Source of the DNA: Croceicoccus naphthovorans
Lineage (GTDB): Bacteria; Pseudomonadota; Alphaproteobacteria; Sphingomonadales; Sphingomonadaceae
DNA: 64,000 bases
Direction of reading: 5' to 3'
Assembly: GCF_001028705.1 (NCBI RefSeq)
Contig: NZ_CP011770.1
Location: 1 to 64,000, forward strand
How positions within the stretch are numbered: position 1 is the first letter of the stretch; each line of letters starts with the position of its first letter. The notes under the pieces were generated by a model that did no database searches, was not told the DNA's origin, and worked only from the letters and a program-made list of their open reading frames with translations. A program made the position numbers and the translations under genes. Shown one piece after another: positions 9,528 to 18,330 of the stretch.

Positions 9528-9711
9528 ATGCACTATGGTTTTTCCTTGGGCAAGCCGCTGAATTTTGTGGCGCGCCCGGATTGGAACCAGACCTTCAGGG
9601 TCGCAACTGCAACTGCCGGAACAGGTGGAATGGAACCGTCTGATCAGGCACCGAGCAGGCGGTCGGGTGGCGGCGTGTTGGATTGCGTGCTGCCGATCGA
9701 ACGGCAGGTCT

Positions 9712-10464
9712 ATGTACGCATATCTCGCGGAGGAATTCGCAACTGAGCTTATCAATGTTCGTTCGGACACTGAACTCGATGGCGCCCTTAAACAGGTTTC
9801 CCGGCGCCTTGGCTTCGACCACTTCGCACTTAGCCTGGAGATGCGTTCGACATCGTGCGAGGCACCGGGCTTGCTATTGCACGACTATCCCGACGAATGG
9901 GCGAAAGTCTATATCGCCTTCGACCTCGCAGGGCAGGATCCGGTGCGAAGAGCCTGCGACAAGACCATCATCGGTTTCGCCTGGGACTGGATTGACGAAC
10001 TCGTCCCTCTCACGCGCGGCGACCGTCAGATGCTCAATGTTGGCCGGGAATGCGGAATTGGCAATGGCTATACCGTTCCGCGGCACTTACCCGGGATAGG
10101 GCGCGGTACCTGCACCTTTGCTGTTCGACCCGATCGAGAACTGCCCCGACGGCGTTTCGCCGTCGCGGAAGTGATCGGGACGCTGGCTTTGAGCTGTGCA
10201 CTGGGACTGAGCTCAGAAAGACTCGATGAGAAGGTTCCCTCCCTGACCGATCGGCAGCGGGAGTGTCTGCTCTGGGTTGCAAGAGGGAAGACTGCAGCTG
10301 AAACGGCCATGATTCTCGAAATCAGCACCGAAACCGTCATTCAGCATCTCAAGATGGCCCGCGAACGCTACCAGGTCCATTGTAAGCAGTCCCTCGTCGT
10401 CGCGGCGCTGTTCGACGGGTTGATCGGGTTTGCCGACATCATCCGTTGGCGCGACGTCGGATAG
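9712..10464 (+). CDS. luxR: LuxR-family acyl-homoserine-lactone receptor
   Basis: The 250-residue quorum-sensing regulator is intact. The N-terminal autoinducer-binding domain keeps the diagnostic W-x3-Y-x8-D-P-V pattern (EWAKVYIAFDLAGQDPV), which contacts the lactone in TraR/LuxR. The C-terminal helix-turn-helix reads LTDRQRECLLWVARGKTAAE, then ISTETVIQHLKMAR. An upstream in-frame extension to 9565 has no family resemblance, so ATG 9712 is preferred. The cognate synthase (luxI) lies 6.4 kb downstream, separated by a mercury operon and a two-component pair. That suggests later insertion between an originally closer pair. Confidence 0.85.
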   Translation: MYAYLAEEFATELINVRSDTELDGALKQVSRRLGFDHFALSLEMRSTSCEAPGLLLHDYPDEWAKVYIAFDLAGQDPVRRACDKTIIGFAWDWIDELVPLTRGDRQMLNVGRECGIGNGYTVPRHLPGIGRGTCTFAVRPDRELPRRRFAVAEVIGTLALSCALGLSSERLDEKVPSLTDRQRECLLWVARGKTAAETAMILEISTETVIQHLKMARERYQVHCKQSLVVAALFDGLIGFADIIRWRDVG

Positions 10465-10492
10465 ACGCACCAGATGCGTCGAAACGTTTCAG

Positions 10493-10519
10493 TTAATCGA
10501 CCTCAGCTTCGTCGATTAA
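10493..10519. repeat. Perfect 9-bp inverted repeat between convergent genes
   Basis: TTAATCGAC (10493-10501) and GTCGATTAA (10511-10519) with a 9-base spacer. It lies 28 bases past the luxR stop and about 90 bases past the end of the convergent oxidoreductase gene. It lacks a T-tract, so it is either a weak bidirectional terminator or a protein-binding site, perhaps marking the edge of the inserted mercury module. Confidence 0.4.
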
Positions 10520-10611
10520 ACTCGAGCATGCAGTGTTACGGTGCAGGCATCTCTCTGCGTCGCCAGATCAGAATATGCCGAATTCCTTATTCAACCGCTT
10601 CTTCAACACAA

Positions 10612-11970
10612 TCACACCATCGAGCCAAGGTCCGATCCCACGCTAGGGTAGGCCGAAACCATTTTCTTGAGATCGCTTGTTGTCAGTCCAAGTCGGACGG
10701 CCAAACCGAAGAAATTGATGATCTCGCCATGCTCCGGTCCGAGCAAATGAGCGCCCAGGATAGTGTCGCATTCGTTATCGATTATGACCTTGGTTGCAGC
10801 GCAGCTTTCGCCAACGCGAAGGTTGGAATACCAGTCGCCGGTGTCATTTTCGACGACGCGGATATCATGTCTGGCCTCTCGTGCTTCCTCTTCGAGCATG
10901 CCAACACGGCTGAGCTCTGGTACCGTAAATACAGCGCTCGGTACGCCTGCATAATCCGGCTTTGTCCGATTGCCGTTGAGCATATTGGACGCAGCTACCT
11001 TGCCCTCGAAAACTGCGACAGGCGTAAGCGGCGCGCCTTGCGTGTCGGCCGCGTCGCCGGCAGCATAGATCTTGGGGTTGGAGGTGCTTTGCAGGTAGGC
11101 GTTGACCTCAACGCCCTTGTCACCTGCCTCGACATTGGCTGCGGCCAGGTCAAGCCGGCCAATTGCCGGGACGCGGCCCGCGCCGTGGACGACGAGATCG
11201 GCGCGCAAATCTTTCGTGCCGCTGTCAGTTTCTACCGTGACAAGAAAACCCGTCCCGTCCTTCTCGATCGCTTTGAGTGACGTGCGTCGTCGCAGTTGGA
11301 CGCCGACTTCCTCGCCCCGCGCAACGAGTCTTTCGACAAGATCGGCATCGAAACCCTTGAGCGGTCTCTCGCCACGGTCGATGATGCACACCTTGCTGCC
11401 CGCGCGTGCTGCGATATGGCCAAACTCGAACGAGATGAAGCCGCCGCCGATGAACAGGATGCGTTCGGGCAGCGCATCGAGCCGCATGAACTCGGTGCTG
11501 TCGGTAAGGTGTTCGGAGCCGGGAACATCTATCGTCCGCGGCTTGGCACCCGTTGCGATCAGGAAATGGTTTGCCTGAAACTGCCCCTCGCCGTCGATTT
11601 CGACGGTATCTTCGCCGACGAAGCGCGCTTTCCCGTGAAGGGTAGTGACGCCGTTGCTCTCCAGACCGTTTTCGATCCGACCGGGCATTTTGTCGGTGAA
11701 CGTCTGCGTGAAGGCGACCAGATCGGGCCAGTTGATGGCGATGTCGTTCGGTTCGATGCCCTTGCCGTGCATGAGCCGCGCTGCGTCGATGATTTCCGCC
11801 CCGCGGCGGAGCATTTTCTTCGGATCGCAGCCGCGCAGGGCGCAGGTGCCGCCATAAGGCAGTTCGTCGACTACCGCGACCGACCAACCGGCTGAGGCGC
11901 ATTTGTTGGCGGCATTTACGGCCGCCATACCAACACCCAGCACTATAAGATCGAAGTTTCGCGTACTCAT
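10612..11970 (-). CDS. MerA-like FAD/NAD(P) pyridine nucleotide-disulfide oxidoreductase
   Basis: ATG 11970 follows a GGAGGG ribosome site one base after the upstream stop; the 452-residue protein is intact. FAD-binding LIVLGVGMAAVNAA, redox-active pair in GGTCALRGCDPKK (CxxxxC), NAD(P)-binding ILFIGGGFISFEFG, second FAD motif IYAAGDAADT and a C-terminal dimerisation domain are all present. It is in the mercuric reductase position of the operon. It lacks the N-terminal MerP-like domain and the C-terminal vicinal Cys pair that deliver Hg(II) in classical MerA (the end reads VGSDLGSMV). The substrate is therefore open; a metal or other disulfide-like substrate is possible. It is last in an operon with merT, merP and the GDCC protein. 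Confidence 0.85.
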   Translation of the reverse strand: MSTRNFDLIVLGVGMAAVNAANKCASAGWSVAVVDELPYGGTCALRGCDPKKMLRRGAEIIDAARLMHGKGIEPNDIAINWPDLVAFTQTFTDKMPGRIENGLESNGVTTLHGKARFVGEDTVEIDGEGQFQANHFLIATGAKPRTIDVPGSEHLTDSTEFMRLDALPERILFIGGGFISFEFGHIAARAGSKVCIIDRGERPLKGFDADLVERLVARGEEVGVQLRRRTSLKAIEKDGTGFLVTVETDSGTKDLRADLVVHGAGRVPAIGRLDLAAANVEAGDKGVEVNAYLQSTSNPKIYAAGDAADTQGAPLTPVAVFEGKVAASNMLNGNRTKPDYAGVPSAVFTVPELSRVGMLEEEAREARHDIRVVENDTGDWYSNLRVGESCAATKVIIDNECDTILGAHLLGPEHGEIINFFGLAVRLGLTTSDLKKMVSAYPSVGSDLGSMV

Positions 11971-11971
11971 C

Positions 11972-12202
11972 TCACCGCCCTCCGCAACATGTGGCGCCCT
12001 TGCGATCGGCACGCGTTTCCTGGATCGGCGGGCAGGGGATGGTGCCGAATGAGCAGAAGACACAGCAATCGCCCGCATTGGGGCGGAGTTTCACACCGCA
12101 ACCATTGCAATCGTAGAAAAACCAGCAGGCATCCGTCGGCATTCTTTCGAGCTTTTTGTACCCGCAAGTAGGGCATGTGATCTCGGACTTCAGTTTGATC
12201 AT
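11972..12202 (-). CDS. Small cysteine-rich GDCC-motif mercury-operon protein
   Basis: The 76-residue protein has 10 Cys: CPTCGYKK and CNGCG pairs, then the family motif GDCCVFCSFGTIPCPPIQ, and a terminal CCGG. Proteins with this motif accompany MerT/MerP in alphaproteobacterial mercury operons and probably bind the metal; the reaction is unknown. The ATG overlaps the merP stop (ATGA), and its own TGA is one base before the oxidoreductase ATG, so translation is coupled on both sides. Confidence 0.82.
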   Translation of the reverse strand: MIKLKSEITCPTCGYKKLERMPTDACWFFYDCNGCGVKLRPNAGDCCVFCSFGTIPCPPIQETRADRKGATCCGGR

Positions 12203-12540
12203 AGCGCGCTCTCTGAAAGGATCGCCGGATATCCGGCCTCGGTCGACGCCGCGGCGATCGCGCTTGTGGTTGTTCGCTCAGGATCGAACTGCGCAGTCGC
12301 CGTCCTGGTCTCGTAATCGATAGTCACCTCGTGCACGCCTGCCACGCCTTCCATCGCGCGCCGAACCGTTATCGGGCAGGTCGCGCAGGTCATATTCTCG
12401 ACCGCAAAACTTGCCGATTGCAGATGCGCGGAATTTTGTTGAACCCGTTCGTCGGAGTTTGGCGGAAACAAGGTCGCTGCCCAGATACCCGCTCCGGCCA
12501 GTCCCAGTATCGCAACTGCGACGATCATCGTCTTCTTCAT
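12199..12540 (-). CDS. merP: MerP-like periplasmic heavy-metal-binding protein
   Basis: The 113-residue protein has an N-terminal signal/anchor segment (MIVAVAILGLAGAGIWAATL) and then an HMA domain with the metal motif MTCATCP and the GV.EVTIDYETRTATAQFDP strand pattern. It would bind Hg(II) in the periplasm and pass it to MerT. Its ribosome site AGGAG (within CTAGGAG) immediately abuts the inserted IS, so initiation is preserved but the natural promoter beyond merT is cut off. Confidence 0.85.
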   Translation of the reverse strand: MKKTMIVAVAILGLAGAGIWAATLFPPNSDERVQQNSAHLQSASFAVENMTCATCPITVRRAMEGVAGVHEVTIDYETRTATAQFDPERTTTSAIAAASTEAGYPAILSESAL

Positions 12541-12551
12541 CTTTCGAACTC

Positions 12552-12555
12552 CTAG
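12552..12555. repeat. CTAG target duplication, left copy (IS1380-family insertion)
   Basis: CTAG at 12552-12555 repeats at 14191-14194 on the other side of the element. The right copy supplies the merT stop codon and the left copy leads into the merP ribosome site. Confidence 0.7.
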
Positions 12556-14190
12556 CCCGTCTTATTCACGGGGTTGGCTACGAAGGGTGGCGGAGTGGCA
12601 TAAGCCTCTGATCTGAATTAGGAACTGGGTGTCTACACCGGCCTGCTGCAGGGCAGAAAATGCCACAGGCCACACCCGCCATGAACGACGATATCGCAAG
12701 CCCCTTCCGATTCCCAGCGGTCGACCGCCAAGAAAGTCACAGCCGCGTTCGACGGTGGTCGGCTCACTTCGGACGGCGGCGTTCTGTTGCTGTCGCAGGC
12801 CGAGCGGCGATGGGTATCTGCCAGCGGCTTGCGACTTGCATTGCCGATCCGCGCGATCCTGCGCGGGTGATCCATCGCCTCGACGACATCCTGCGTGCCC
12901 GCGTGTTCGCGATCGCCTGCGGCTATGAGGATGCCGACGATCTCGATGCCCTGCGCGACGATCCGGGCTTCCGCCTGGCCTGGGCAAGCTGCCGGGATCG
13001 GGCGCGGGGCTGGCCAGCCAACCGACGATGAGCCGGTGGGAGAATGCACGATCACGCGCGAGTTGGCGAAGATGCTGGCCGCGATGATCGACATTACTGC
13101 GCCAGCTATCCGGCCCCGCCGGCGGCGGTGACGCTGGATATCGATGATACCTGCGATGTCGTCCATGGCTATCAGCAGTTGTCGTTCTGGAATGGTCATC
13201 ATGGCGAGCGTTGCTTCCTGCCGATCCATGTCTACGACACCGCCACTGGCCGCCGGTGGCGATGCTGCTGCGCACCGGCAAGACACCGTCTGGTGTTGAA
13301 GCTGCCGGTCACATCCGGCGCCTCGTGCGCCACATCCGCCGGCAATGGCCCGAAACGCACATCACCATCCGCGGCGACGGGCACTATGGCGGCCCGAGGT
13401 CATGGCCGTCTGCGAGGGTTGCGGCGTCGACTACGTGTTTCGGCCTGCCGACCAACGCCGTGCTACGCGCCGATCCCGAAATCGTCGTTGCCGCCGATGC
13501 CTGTGCGGTCAAACGCGCTCAGCGCCAGTACCCGGTCCTGCGCACCTATGCCGAGACCCGCTACGGGCCAAAAGCTGGAAGTGCCAGCGCCGCGTCGTCG
13601 CCCGGATCGAGGCCAGTACGATGGGCATGGACATCCGCTATGTCGTCACTTCGCTGACCGAAGGCTCGGCCGAGCACATCTATGATACGCTCTACCTGCG
13701 CGCGCGGTCAGGCCGAAAACCTGATCAAGCTGCACAAGACCCAGCTGGCCACGATCGCACCTCGTGCCGCTCTCCCAACGCCAATCAGATGCGCCTCATC
13801 CTGCACACCGCCGCATACTGGCTCTGTGGCGCATTCAGCAGGAAATCCCAAGCAGCCTCGCTCGCGACCGCCGAGTTCGCAACGTTGCGCCTCAGGCTGC
13901 TCAAGGTCGCTGCCCGCCGTCAGTTGAGAGCGCCACTCGCATCCGTGTCGCCTTCGCGTCAGGCCTGTCCGATGCCTCCGTTTGGAAAGCCATCGCCACA
14001 ATCTCAGGCCTGCACCTACTTAGGCGGTGCGGCTGTGCGCCGAACTCCGAGCTCCATTCCATCAACCTCGAAAAGCCCATTGATCCTGACGCGGTGAAAA
14101 ATGCCGTCGAAGACGCTCGCCCGGACTACGCCGCCAACGTCAGATCAAGGCCCATCCACTTCGCTGCTGCGGCCTCATGAATAAACCGGG
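12556..14190. mobile_element. IS1380-family insertion sequence between merP and merT
   Basis: 1635 bp with imperfect terminal inverted repeats: the left end reads CCCGTCTTATTCACG and the right end, reversed, CCCGGTTTATTCATG. It is flanked by a 4-bp CTAG duplication. Size, 4-bp duplication and transposase identity fit IS1380. Removing the element and one CTAG recreates merT ending ..TTC TAC TAG followed by GAGTTCGAAAG and the merP ATG, a 10-base intercistronic gap. The element therefore landed exactly on the merT stop codon without destroying either gene. Confidence 0.85.
12681..14023 (+). pseudogene. IS1380-family transposase, multiply frameshifted
   Basis: Fragments in all three plus frames line up in order: MNDDIASPFRFPAVDR at the start, LRARVFAIACGYEDADD, PAAVTLDIDDTCDVVHGYQQ (first DDE aspartate region), HITIRGDGHYG (second), EGSAEHIYDTLYCARGQAEN (Glu region), and RLILHTAAYWL near the end. 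This is the IS1380 transposase layout of about 440 residues. At least six one-base shifts break it as written, so no functional protein could be made from this sequence. The end is approximate. Confidence 0.8.
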
Positions 14191-14550
14191 CTAGTAGAAT
14201 TGCGGCGCCCACCACTCGACCGTGGACGAGGCAGCGACCAATACGGTCGCCAGCCACAGGGAGCTTTTGACGAGCAGGTTTGCTCCGGGCCGCGCGCAAT
14301 ATGTTCCGTCTTCGCAGGTTCGGCTTGCCGAAAATAGACGTGCCGGAATCCAAGGGCCAAAAAGACAACCGCAATGGCGATAAATACCCATTTGTACGGT
14401 TCGAGCGCAGTGAGATTGCCGATCCACGCGCCGCTGATGCAAGGCTCAGCAATAACAGCGGGCAATACAGCAGGACGAGGCGAGTATCGGCGCGAGCGGT
14501 CCCGCGCTCGCCCATAAGCGCTGCGCGTTCTTGTGCATTTGATCGACCAT
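14191..14550 (-). pseudogene. merT: MerT mercuric transport protein, frameshifted
   Basis: The reading starts at ATG 14550 (MVDQMHKNAQRLWASAG, then LAPILASSCCIAP with the first-helix Cys pair). It continues in other frames as SGAWIGNLTALEPYKWVFIA, then IAVVFLALGFRHVYF, then LLVKSSLWLATVLVAASS and WWAPQFY with stop TAG. Three membrane helices and the Cys pair are those of the inner-membrane Hg(II) importer MerT. Three single-base losses are needed (for example GCCCCG read as GCCCG, and CTTGGC as CTTGC). Its stop codon lies inside the CTAG target site of the IS. Confidence 0.8.
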
Positions 14551-14601
14551 GGAAACCAATGTACTCCCTGTGTAACTACAGGTTCAAGCACTAATTGGCA
14601 T

Positions 14602-15061
14602 ATGGTCATGACAGCATCGCAAGTGATCAAACGGGGAGAACTGGCCAGACGGTCGGGCTGCAACCTTGAGACAATCCGCTACTACGAGAACATCGGTCTG
14701 CTTCAGCCTCCGAGCGTACGGCAAGCGGGCACAGGCTCTATCACCGGCGACCAGGCGCGGCTCGGCTTTATCTTGCGCAGGCCGCGATCTGGGTTTTTCG
14801 ATCGAGGAGCTCAAAAGCCTGCCTCAGCCTCGTTGATTCGCACCCCTACAGCTGCGGCGAGGTTCGGGATCTGACAATAACCATCTGGCCAGCGTGCGAG
14901 CTAAAATTGCTGATTTGACTAGGTTGGAGCGCACGCTAGCCGATGTATCAGCCCGCTGCGAAGGCGGTGATGTTCCGGAATGCCCCATCATAGATACGCT
15001 CTTTGGTCGTGGTCCTGGCGCCGATAGTGACGCAATGCGTCGGAACGGGTGCGCGTCTTGA
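14602..15061 (+). pseudogene. merR: MerR-type mercury regulator, frameshifted
   Basis: Divergent from merT. The N-terminal winged helix (GELARRSGCNLETIRYYENI, then GLLQPP) is in one frame. Later pieces give LGFSIEELKSL, SHPYSCGEVRDLT, the dimerisation helix VRAKIADLTRLERTLADVSA and the metal loop CEGGDVPECPIIDTLFG. Cys residues match the three Hg ligands of MerR (near 79, 114 and 123 in the family). About four one-base shifts occur between 14720 and 14880. It would repress and activate the merT promoter in the 51-base gap to 14550. Confidence 0.78.
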
Positions 15062-15162
15062 AGCTATTTCGATCGAAGCCGGATGCGACGAGGCGAGGAA
15101 CGAATATGCGCCCTGTCCGTCCCTCACTACAGAGCCTTGTCATTTAACTTTGATAGCCTTCC

Positions 15163-15564
15163 ATGCCGACCACCATTCTGATTGTCGAAGACGAATTCCT
15201 CATAGCTGTCGAAATGGAGGCGGTGGTTCACGATCTCGGTCATGAATCCGCAGGCATAGCCGACGACATGCAATCGGCATTGGCAAAGGCTTCAGACGCG
15301 ATCGATGTGGCGCTCGTCGATGTCAATCTGGCCGATGAGCCACTGGTCGAGGATCGGCGAGAAGCTTGCTGCGGATTTCGGGATCGAGGTTATTTTCGTA
15401 ACCGCCAATCCCGCACAACTCGGCGAAGGGGTGAGCGGAACGCTGGGCGCGCTGGAAAAACCGGTCGATCTTAGCATTCTCAAGCAGGTTCTCGACTATG
15501 TCATTGCGGTCCGGAAGGGCGAAAAATCGATCCGCCAGCCCGTCTTAGGCTCTTCTTTAACTAG
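15163..15564 (+). pseudogene. Single-domain response regulator, frameshifted
   Basis: CheY-like receiver of about 133 residues: MPTTILIVEDEFLIAVEMEA with the acidic pair (ED), phospho-acceptor Asp in VALVDVNLAD, Thr/Ala switch VIFVTANPAQ and the Lys in LEKPVD. The frame is lost after VDVNLAD (near 15340) and returns near the end (RLRLFFN, stop 15562-15564). It is convergent with the histidine kinase, their 3' ends overlapping by 8 bases, so they likely form a cognate pair. No output domain is present. Confidence 0.75.
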
Positions 15565-16630
15565 GCTCCTGCAACCTGCTTTTTCGGACATCCATGACGA
15601 GTTCAACGCCATCGTCATGCCAGGTTCTCTCGTAATTGCCTCCTAGCTGTTGCTTCACGGCCAACTCGATGAGGCGACTTCCGAAACCCGTTTGAGGCTC
15701 ACTCGCCTTGTCGATGTGAGCTCCGTGTTCCCTCCAGCGGAAGCGGACCATCTCGTCCTCGGTTGAAAGGTCCAGCGAAATCCTTCCCTCGGGATTGGAC
15801 AGAGCTCCGTACTTCATCGCGTTGGTAGCCAGCTCGTGGAACACCAATGCAACCGGCGTGGCGGCGCGGCTTTCGACCGCGATATCGGGGCCGGAAATAG
15901 CAATCCTTCTTTCGGAAAAGGCAGGATAGGTCTCGAAGATCGTCGCAAGCAGCGTGGCGAGGGTCACTTCCTTGCCCTCGGGCTGGGACTTTTCGCTGTG
16001 GGGCCGGACGAATTCGTGCGCGCGCCCCAGCGCGAAATCCGGCCCAGCAGGTCGCGCGACGCTTCACCGAACGCTTCATTTGCGCGCGCTGTCAGGCTGA
16101 TCAAACCGGAAACAATCGCGAAGATGTTCTTGATGCGATGGCTGAGCTCTTGACTCAGGATTTCGTTTTGGAGGCGGTGCGCTTCTGCTCGTCGATATCC
16201 GTACAAGTGCCGATCCAGCGCTGGATCTCACCCTCCTCGTTGAGGATCGGCAGCGCACGACCGATCATCCAGCGATAATCACCGCGTGATGCCTCAGGCG
16301 ATATTCAACCTCGTACGGTTCGCCGGTAGCGAGGCTGTGGTTCCATTTCTTCCATGCGTCGGCCTGGTCTCCTCATGGAACATCCCGGCCCATCCTTCCG
16401 CCGTCGGTTGATCCGACAGGGACACCCGTGAATTCATACCAGCGGCATTGTAATAATCGTGGAGCCGTCGGGAAGAGTCGACCATACCATCTGCGGCATG
16501 GTGTCGGCGAGCGCATGGAAAGCAGCTCCGGCGGATTGCAGCGATGCTCTGTAGCCAGGGGCAAGACATCAGGCGCCGAAGAGGATTCGCGGCTGCCAAG
16601 CTGGAAGTTCGTGATGACTTTTGCATTCAT
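15557..16630 (-). pseudogene. PAS-HWE/HisKA_2 sensor histidine kinase, frameshifted
   Basis: Start MNAKVITNFQLGSRESSS at 16630. A PAS domain follows in pieces (DYYNAAWYEFTGVPVGSTDG; W.GMFHEED; typical HWE-kinase input). The dimerisation helix shows the phospho-acceptor His in LSQELSHRIKNIFAIVSGLI. The ATPase part has the N box VALVFHELATNAMKYGAL and TGFGSRLIELAVKQQLGG. At least five one-base shifts are needed. No membrane segment is visible, so it is probably a cytosolic sensor. Partner: the adjacent single-domain receiver. Confidence 0.78.
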
Positions 16631-16742
16631 AGCCAGCTTGTGACCTTCTCGGGATGAACAGAATCGGACCGATAGGATACCTGTCGTATCTTGTTGATTT
16701 TCAATCGCTGAAGCTCATCGCACAGGTAAGGCGGTCAGTAAA

Positions 16743-16762
16743 CTGGCCCTGTATTGCGCCAG
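16743..16762. promoter_or_regulatory. Candidate lux box upstream of luxI
   Basis: CTGGC (16743-16747) and GCCAG (16758-16762) bound a 20-bp imperfect dyad, the usual lux-box size, 87 bases before luxI ATG 16849. Only the outer five pairs match, so this is a weak candidate for LuxR binding. Confidence 0.3.
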
Positions 16763-16848
16763 ACGGGGCCCTCCCCAGTTCTTGGTATGTCGCTGCCTAT
16801 CCGGATTTGATGAGATGCGAGCAGTCATCAAGTTCACAGGTAATCTTC

Positions 16849-17471
16849 ATGCAGCAAAGCAGCGGTATAAATGGTGCAAACCTGGTCGATCGGCACTTCG
16901 CGCCATGTTCGAGGCGCGCAAGCGCGTGTTCGTGGATCTTCTTGGGTGGGACGTTCCGGTGCTCGACGGGACCTTTGAAATCGACCAGTTCGATACGCCC
17001 TCGGCCGCCTATCTCGTCCTCACCGGCGAAAAGTGCGAGCATCGCGCATCGGCCCGGCTCCTGCGTTCTGATGGACCTCATATCTTACGCGATCTCTTTC
17101 CGCAGCTGTGCACCGGACCTGTTCCGCAGGATGAGGCATTTCGCGAGATTACCCGATTCTGTATCGATCCCACGTTGCCGCGCGCTGATCGCCGGAGTGT
17201 CCGCAACCAGCTCGTCTCCGCACTCGCCGATTTTGCAATATCGGAAGGGATCTCTGGTTATTCGGCGGTCGCCCAGTGCCCTGGTTCCGTCAGATCGCCC
17301 AGTTCGGCTGGCGCTGCCAGCAGCTTGGACCGTGCGTTTCTATCGATGGGCAGCAGCTTGTCGCTCTTCGCATCGACATCGATCAGGATACACGCGCAAC
17401 TCGCCAACGCAGGGATCTACTGCCGCAATCCTCAGCCGGAAGCCTATGGTGGTATGGAGCTGGCAGCATGA
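16849..17471 (+). pseudogene. luxI: LuxI-type acyl-homoserine-lactone synthase, frameshifted
   Basis: Fragments in order: MQQSSGINGANLVDRH, then RAMFEARKRVFVDLLGWDVP and LDGTFEIDQFDTPSAAYLVL, RASARLLRSDGPHILRDLFP, EITRFCIDP, then PWFRQIAQFGWRCQQLGP and the terminal IYCRNPQPEAYGGMELAA. The conserved Arg/Phe/Trp/Asp/Arg/Glu/Arg set of LuxI is recognisable (R, F, W, D.FD, R, E.(S/T)RF). It uses SAM and an acyl carrier to make the lactone sensed by LuxR. Three frame changes (about 16895, 17275, 17390) break it as written. The TGA overlaps the phyH ATG (ATGA), matching the luxI-phyH pairing known in sphingomonads. Confidence 0.82.
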
Positions 17472-18330
17472 CTGCGCCGAGCGAGGCGTATTGGCTCGAT
17501 CAGCTGCAAGAGGATGGCTATTGCATCATTCCGCAGCTTGTCGCCGAGCAACAGATCGCCGCACTCGATGCGGACCTGGAAGCTGCGTTTGCGCAGGCGC
17601 CACTCGGCAAGGGAGACTTCTATGGGCATCGGACCAAACGGTTTGGAAGCCTCCTTCGCCGCTCGCAGGTCGCGGGCGATCTGGTCCTGCAGCCGCTAGT
17701 CCTATCGCTCGCCCGCGCAATTCTCGGCAGCGCCTGCGACCGGATACAGCTCAATGTCGCCCAGGCGATCGCGATCCATCCCGGCGAGATAGAACAGTTT
17801 CCGCATTGCGATCAGGATATGTGGGCAGGCCGCAAGGGCGATCACGAATATCTTCAACGTCATCTGGCCGCTGACCGAATTTACTCGCCTCAATGGCGCG
17901 ACACGCATCTACCCCGGGACGCACAGAAAGCCTGTCGACAATCTCGAAAGTCTCGACGATCCCATAGTCGCAGTTTGCAAGCCCGGCGATGCCATCTGCT
18001 TTCTTGGCTCCACCGTCCATGGAGCGGGACCAAACCAGACCGAGGATGTCCGCCGCGGTGTCGTAATCGGCTACAGTCTCGGCTGGCTCAAACCCTACGA
18101 GAATCTCTGGCTGGCCTATCCGCCAGCAGTAGCAAAAGAGTTCTCGCCCGAACTCGCCGAACTGGCCGGTTATGCAGCACCGCCCGAACCTGGGTAATTT
18201 CGAAGGGCAATGCCCGTCGGTTCTGCTGAGCGACAAGGTGCCCGAATTCCCGCAGGCAACCGATAGTCTGCGCCCCGACCAGAAAGAAGCGGTTCGTGAG
18301 TTCGCCGAGACGCGCCGCAGCGGGCGATGA
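17468..18330 (+). pseudogene. Phytanoyl-CoA dioxygenase (PhyH) family protein, frameshifted
   Basis: The Fe(II)/2-oxoglutarate oxygenase fold is recognisable: N-terminal YWLDQLQEDGYCIIPQLVAE, iron ligands HxD in FPHCDQDMWAG, distal His in GSTVHGAGPNQT with Arg in DVRRGVVIGYSLGW, and the terminal HRPNLGNFEGQCPSVLL. Frame changes fall near 17850 (EYL to FNVIWPLTEFTRLN) and near 18180 (GCAGCACCG for GCAGCCACCG). It is coupled to luxI by ATGA. It may modify a fatty acid or the signal; function is inferred from context only. The final TGA overlaps the GntR ATG. Confidence 0.8.

Noticed and set aside
10612..11970. Naming the flavoenzyme merA
   Set aside because: It lacks the C-terminal vicinal cysteines and NmerA domain that define mercuric reductase; context alone is not enough.
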